DNA from: Nymphaea colorata
Lineage: Eukaryota; Streptophyta; Magnoliopsida; Nymphaeales; Nymphaeaceae
NCBI RefSeq assembly: GCF_008831285.2
Contig: NC_045147.1
Span: forward strand, 372,001 to 436,000
DNA length: 64,000 nucleotides
Direction of reading: 5' to 3'
Position numbers and translations under genes: made by a program
Part shown: in pieces, positions 62,626 to 64,000 of the stretch
Numbering within the stretch: position 1 is the first letter of the stretch
How the letters are laid out: every line of letters starts with the position of its first letter
The notes under the pieces: model-generated
The model's database searches: none
Seen by the model: only the letters and a program-made list of their open reading frames with translations
What the model was told of the DNA's origin: nothing

Positions 62626-62788
62626 TTTGTCATATATATTATATACATATTATTATTATAATAATAAATTAATGATAATAATAATAAAATATTTTCACCG
62701 CACCGCCGAGCCTAAATTTTTTGAGATGTGCCGCGCCAGCACCCGCACCGGCACCCGCACCCCGCGCTCCGGTGACATAGTTAATAAT

Positions 62789-63474
62789 CATCTCTCTCAT
62801 TTCTCTCCTATTTTCATTTCTCCCTTCCTCACTTTCCCATGGCCATAAGAGATAGCCCTCACTCTCTAGAGCCAAGATGCTATGTTCGAGTGCACCGAGA
62901 ACATGAGAAGATTAAATTTCATTCCATAGTTGAATCATGCTCTCTTTTCTTAAATATTGTTTTTTGATACTATCTATGCATAGTTATTTGATTTTTCATT
63001 TATATGTGAATGCACAGTGAAAATGAGAGTATGGTTTGGAATTCTTTTGTTTTATTCATATCATTTTGAGGTTGGGGCTTGTCCAACCCGAGAAGAACCT
63101 TTACGAATTTGTGTATGTTAAAGTGCATTTTCATATCATTTCGCATTAGTTTCTTTTTAATAATCCGATAACGGTGGAAGAAACATATTCCTTTGCAACC
63201 AATGGAATAATAATATTCTATGTTTATATAAATCATATTTTTCAAAACATTTTTGAAAGAAACCTTCTAATATGGCTTTGGAGACTTAGCTTAGACTCTT
63301 GCATGACTCCAAGCTCCCTTCCGGCCTACATCAAACTTGAAGTCGGATGTTTTAATTTATCTTTAATCTCATAAAGACATACATGTATATACATGTTATA
63401 TATATATGTGTCCACAAGATGATTTTTTTCATTCTCTCTCTATGTTTCATATTTCATTTTACAAATTTTCGTAT

Positions 63475-63476
<2 letters not shown>
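62789..63476. other. No gene recognised
   Basis: AT-rich flank between the TIR element and the microsatellites. Possibly the right part of the sequence interrupted at 61054, but no continuity was proved. Confidence 0.35.

Positions 63477-63542
<66 letters not shown>
63477..63542. repeat. (AT)33 microsatellite
   Basis: Uninterrupted AT dinucleotide run. Open frames across it and the next tract (Ile/Tyr repeats) are artefacts. Confidence 0.97.
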
Positions 63543-63544
<2 letters not shown>

Positions 63545-63616
63545 ATATATATGAATCTCCTAGTTTTTCTCTTTAGAATCTCTCTTTTTAAGTCAAATGT
63601 CTTCATCTACAAATTT

Positions 63617-63618
<2 letters not shown>

Positions 63619-63677
<59 letters not shown>
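63619..63677. repeat. (TA)29 microsatellite
   Basis: Second uninterrupted TA run, 76 bases after the first; the flanks (CTTTAGAATCTCTCTTT and TCTAAAATCTCTCTCTTT) are similar, so the two tracts may come from a local duplication. Confidence 0.97.
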
Positions 63678-63679
<2 letters not shown>

Positions 63680-64000
63680 TTCTCCATTTCTTTTCCTCTA
63701 AAATCTCTCTCTTTATTCAAATCAATGAAGTTTTTACAATCTTTCATATATGTGATAGTATATACACATGTATGTACATCTTTTCTATCGCCCTCTCTTT
63801 CTTTCTTTCTTTTAAAAGCTTTATTTTCCTCTTCTACTAAAATTCAAACTTCATTTTCATAAAATTACATATATGTATCTATATGTATATAGATATACAT
63901 ATATATGTATATGTGTATGAATGCATATCTTTCTTTCTTTTAAATATTTGATTTTGTGATTTTCAAGATCTCTTTCTCTTTCTCCTTCTCTAATTTTTCT
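63678..64000. other. No gene; CT- and TA-rich low complexity
   Basis: TCTTTCTTTC and ATATATGTAT words continue to the end of the window. Nothing codes. Confidence 0.5.

Larger units (their letters stand above)
61054..62780. mobile_element. TIR transposon, 1.73 kb, 8-bp imperfect target duplication
   Basis: Left end CTATGTTACC, right end GGTGACATAG (9 of 10 bases inverted), each followed inward by GC-rich GGTGCGGGTGCTGG-type repeats in opposite orientation. Flanks GTAATAAT (61046-61053) and TTAATAAT (62781-62788) match at 7 of 8 bases, the hAT target-site length. No transposase was recognised, so it is non-autonomous; the superfamily is tentative. The interior holds LINE sequence and a short triplicated repeat. 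Confidence 0.7.

Noticed and set aside
63383-63862. 159-codon frame with Ile-Tyr repeats
   Set aside because: Produced by the (AT)n microsatellites; no real protein.

Overview
The window is nuclear DNA of a seed plant. The evidence is split genes with GT-AG introns, AT-rich intergenic DNA, Ty1/copia, LINE, CACTA-like and TIR transposon debris, and plant-only families: phenylalanine ammonia-lyase, GBF-interacting protein 1-like, TRICHOME BIREFRINGENCE-LIKE and FACTOR OF DNA METHYLATION. I see no bacterial, organellar or viral gene content. An early-diverging flowering plant or a similar lineage is a weak inference from the unusual PAL; the species cannot be fixed from the sequence alone.

Layout. 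0-7 kb: transposon graveyard. It holds a LINE relic (-), a rearranged copia element (-, about 1.0-5.2 kb) with an unrelated exon-like piece on + where reverse transcriptase should be, a 185-bp MITE-like element with 15-bp perfect inverted termini, and one CACTA-like end followed by a gene-like fragment. 7-11.7 kb: no recognisable gene, one tandem repeat and one 41-codon exon-like ORF. 11.8-14.2 kb (+): TBL-type xylan O-acetyltransferase pseudogene, four exons still traceable, with frameshifts, stops, a 23-nt poly-G tract and no last exon. 17.6-26.7 kb (+): FDM/IDN2-like pseudogene (zf-XS, XS, coiled coil, XH) with intact exon order but many frameshifts, stops and a 41-bp triplication. 28.2-29.9 kb (+): 3' half of a LINE. 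32.4-34.7 kb (-): an intact single-exon PAL gene with a TATA box and a MYB-type AC element. 36.7-38.6 kb: locally duplicated block upstream of PAL carrying LINE 3' tails. 40.8-54.4 kb (-): complete ten-exon GIP1-like gene whose exon phases all agree and which encodes 851 residues. 54.7-60.3 kb: AT-rich intergenic DNA. 60.3-62.8 kb: LTR-like promoter region with 75-bp repeats, then a 1.73-kb TIR transposon with LINE sequence inside. The window ends in long (AT)n tracts.

Two genes look functional. PAL makes trans-cinnamate, the entry step of phenylpropanoid metabolism. The GIP1-like protein is a likely nuclear cofactor of G-box bZIP factors. They are unrelated in pathway and are simply neighbours on the same strand. 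The TBL and FDM relics keep their introns, so they decayed in place or after DNA-level duplication and not after retroposition. I found no operon-like or novel defence-type system. The most unusual items are the intronless, gymnosperm-like PAL with a C-terminal extension, the heavily damaged RdDM-family pseudogene, and the TIR element with LINE cargo.
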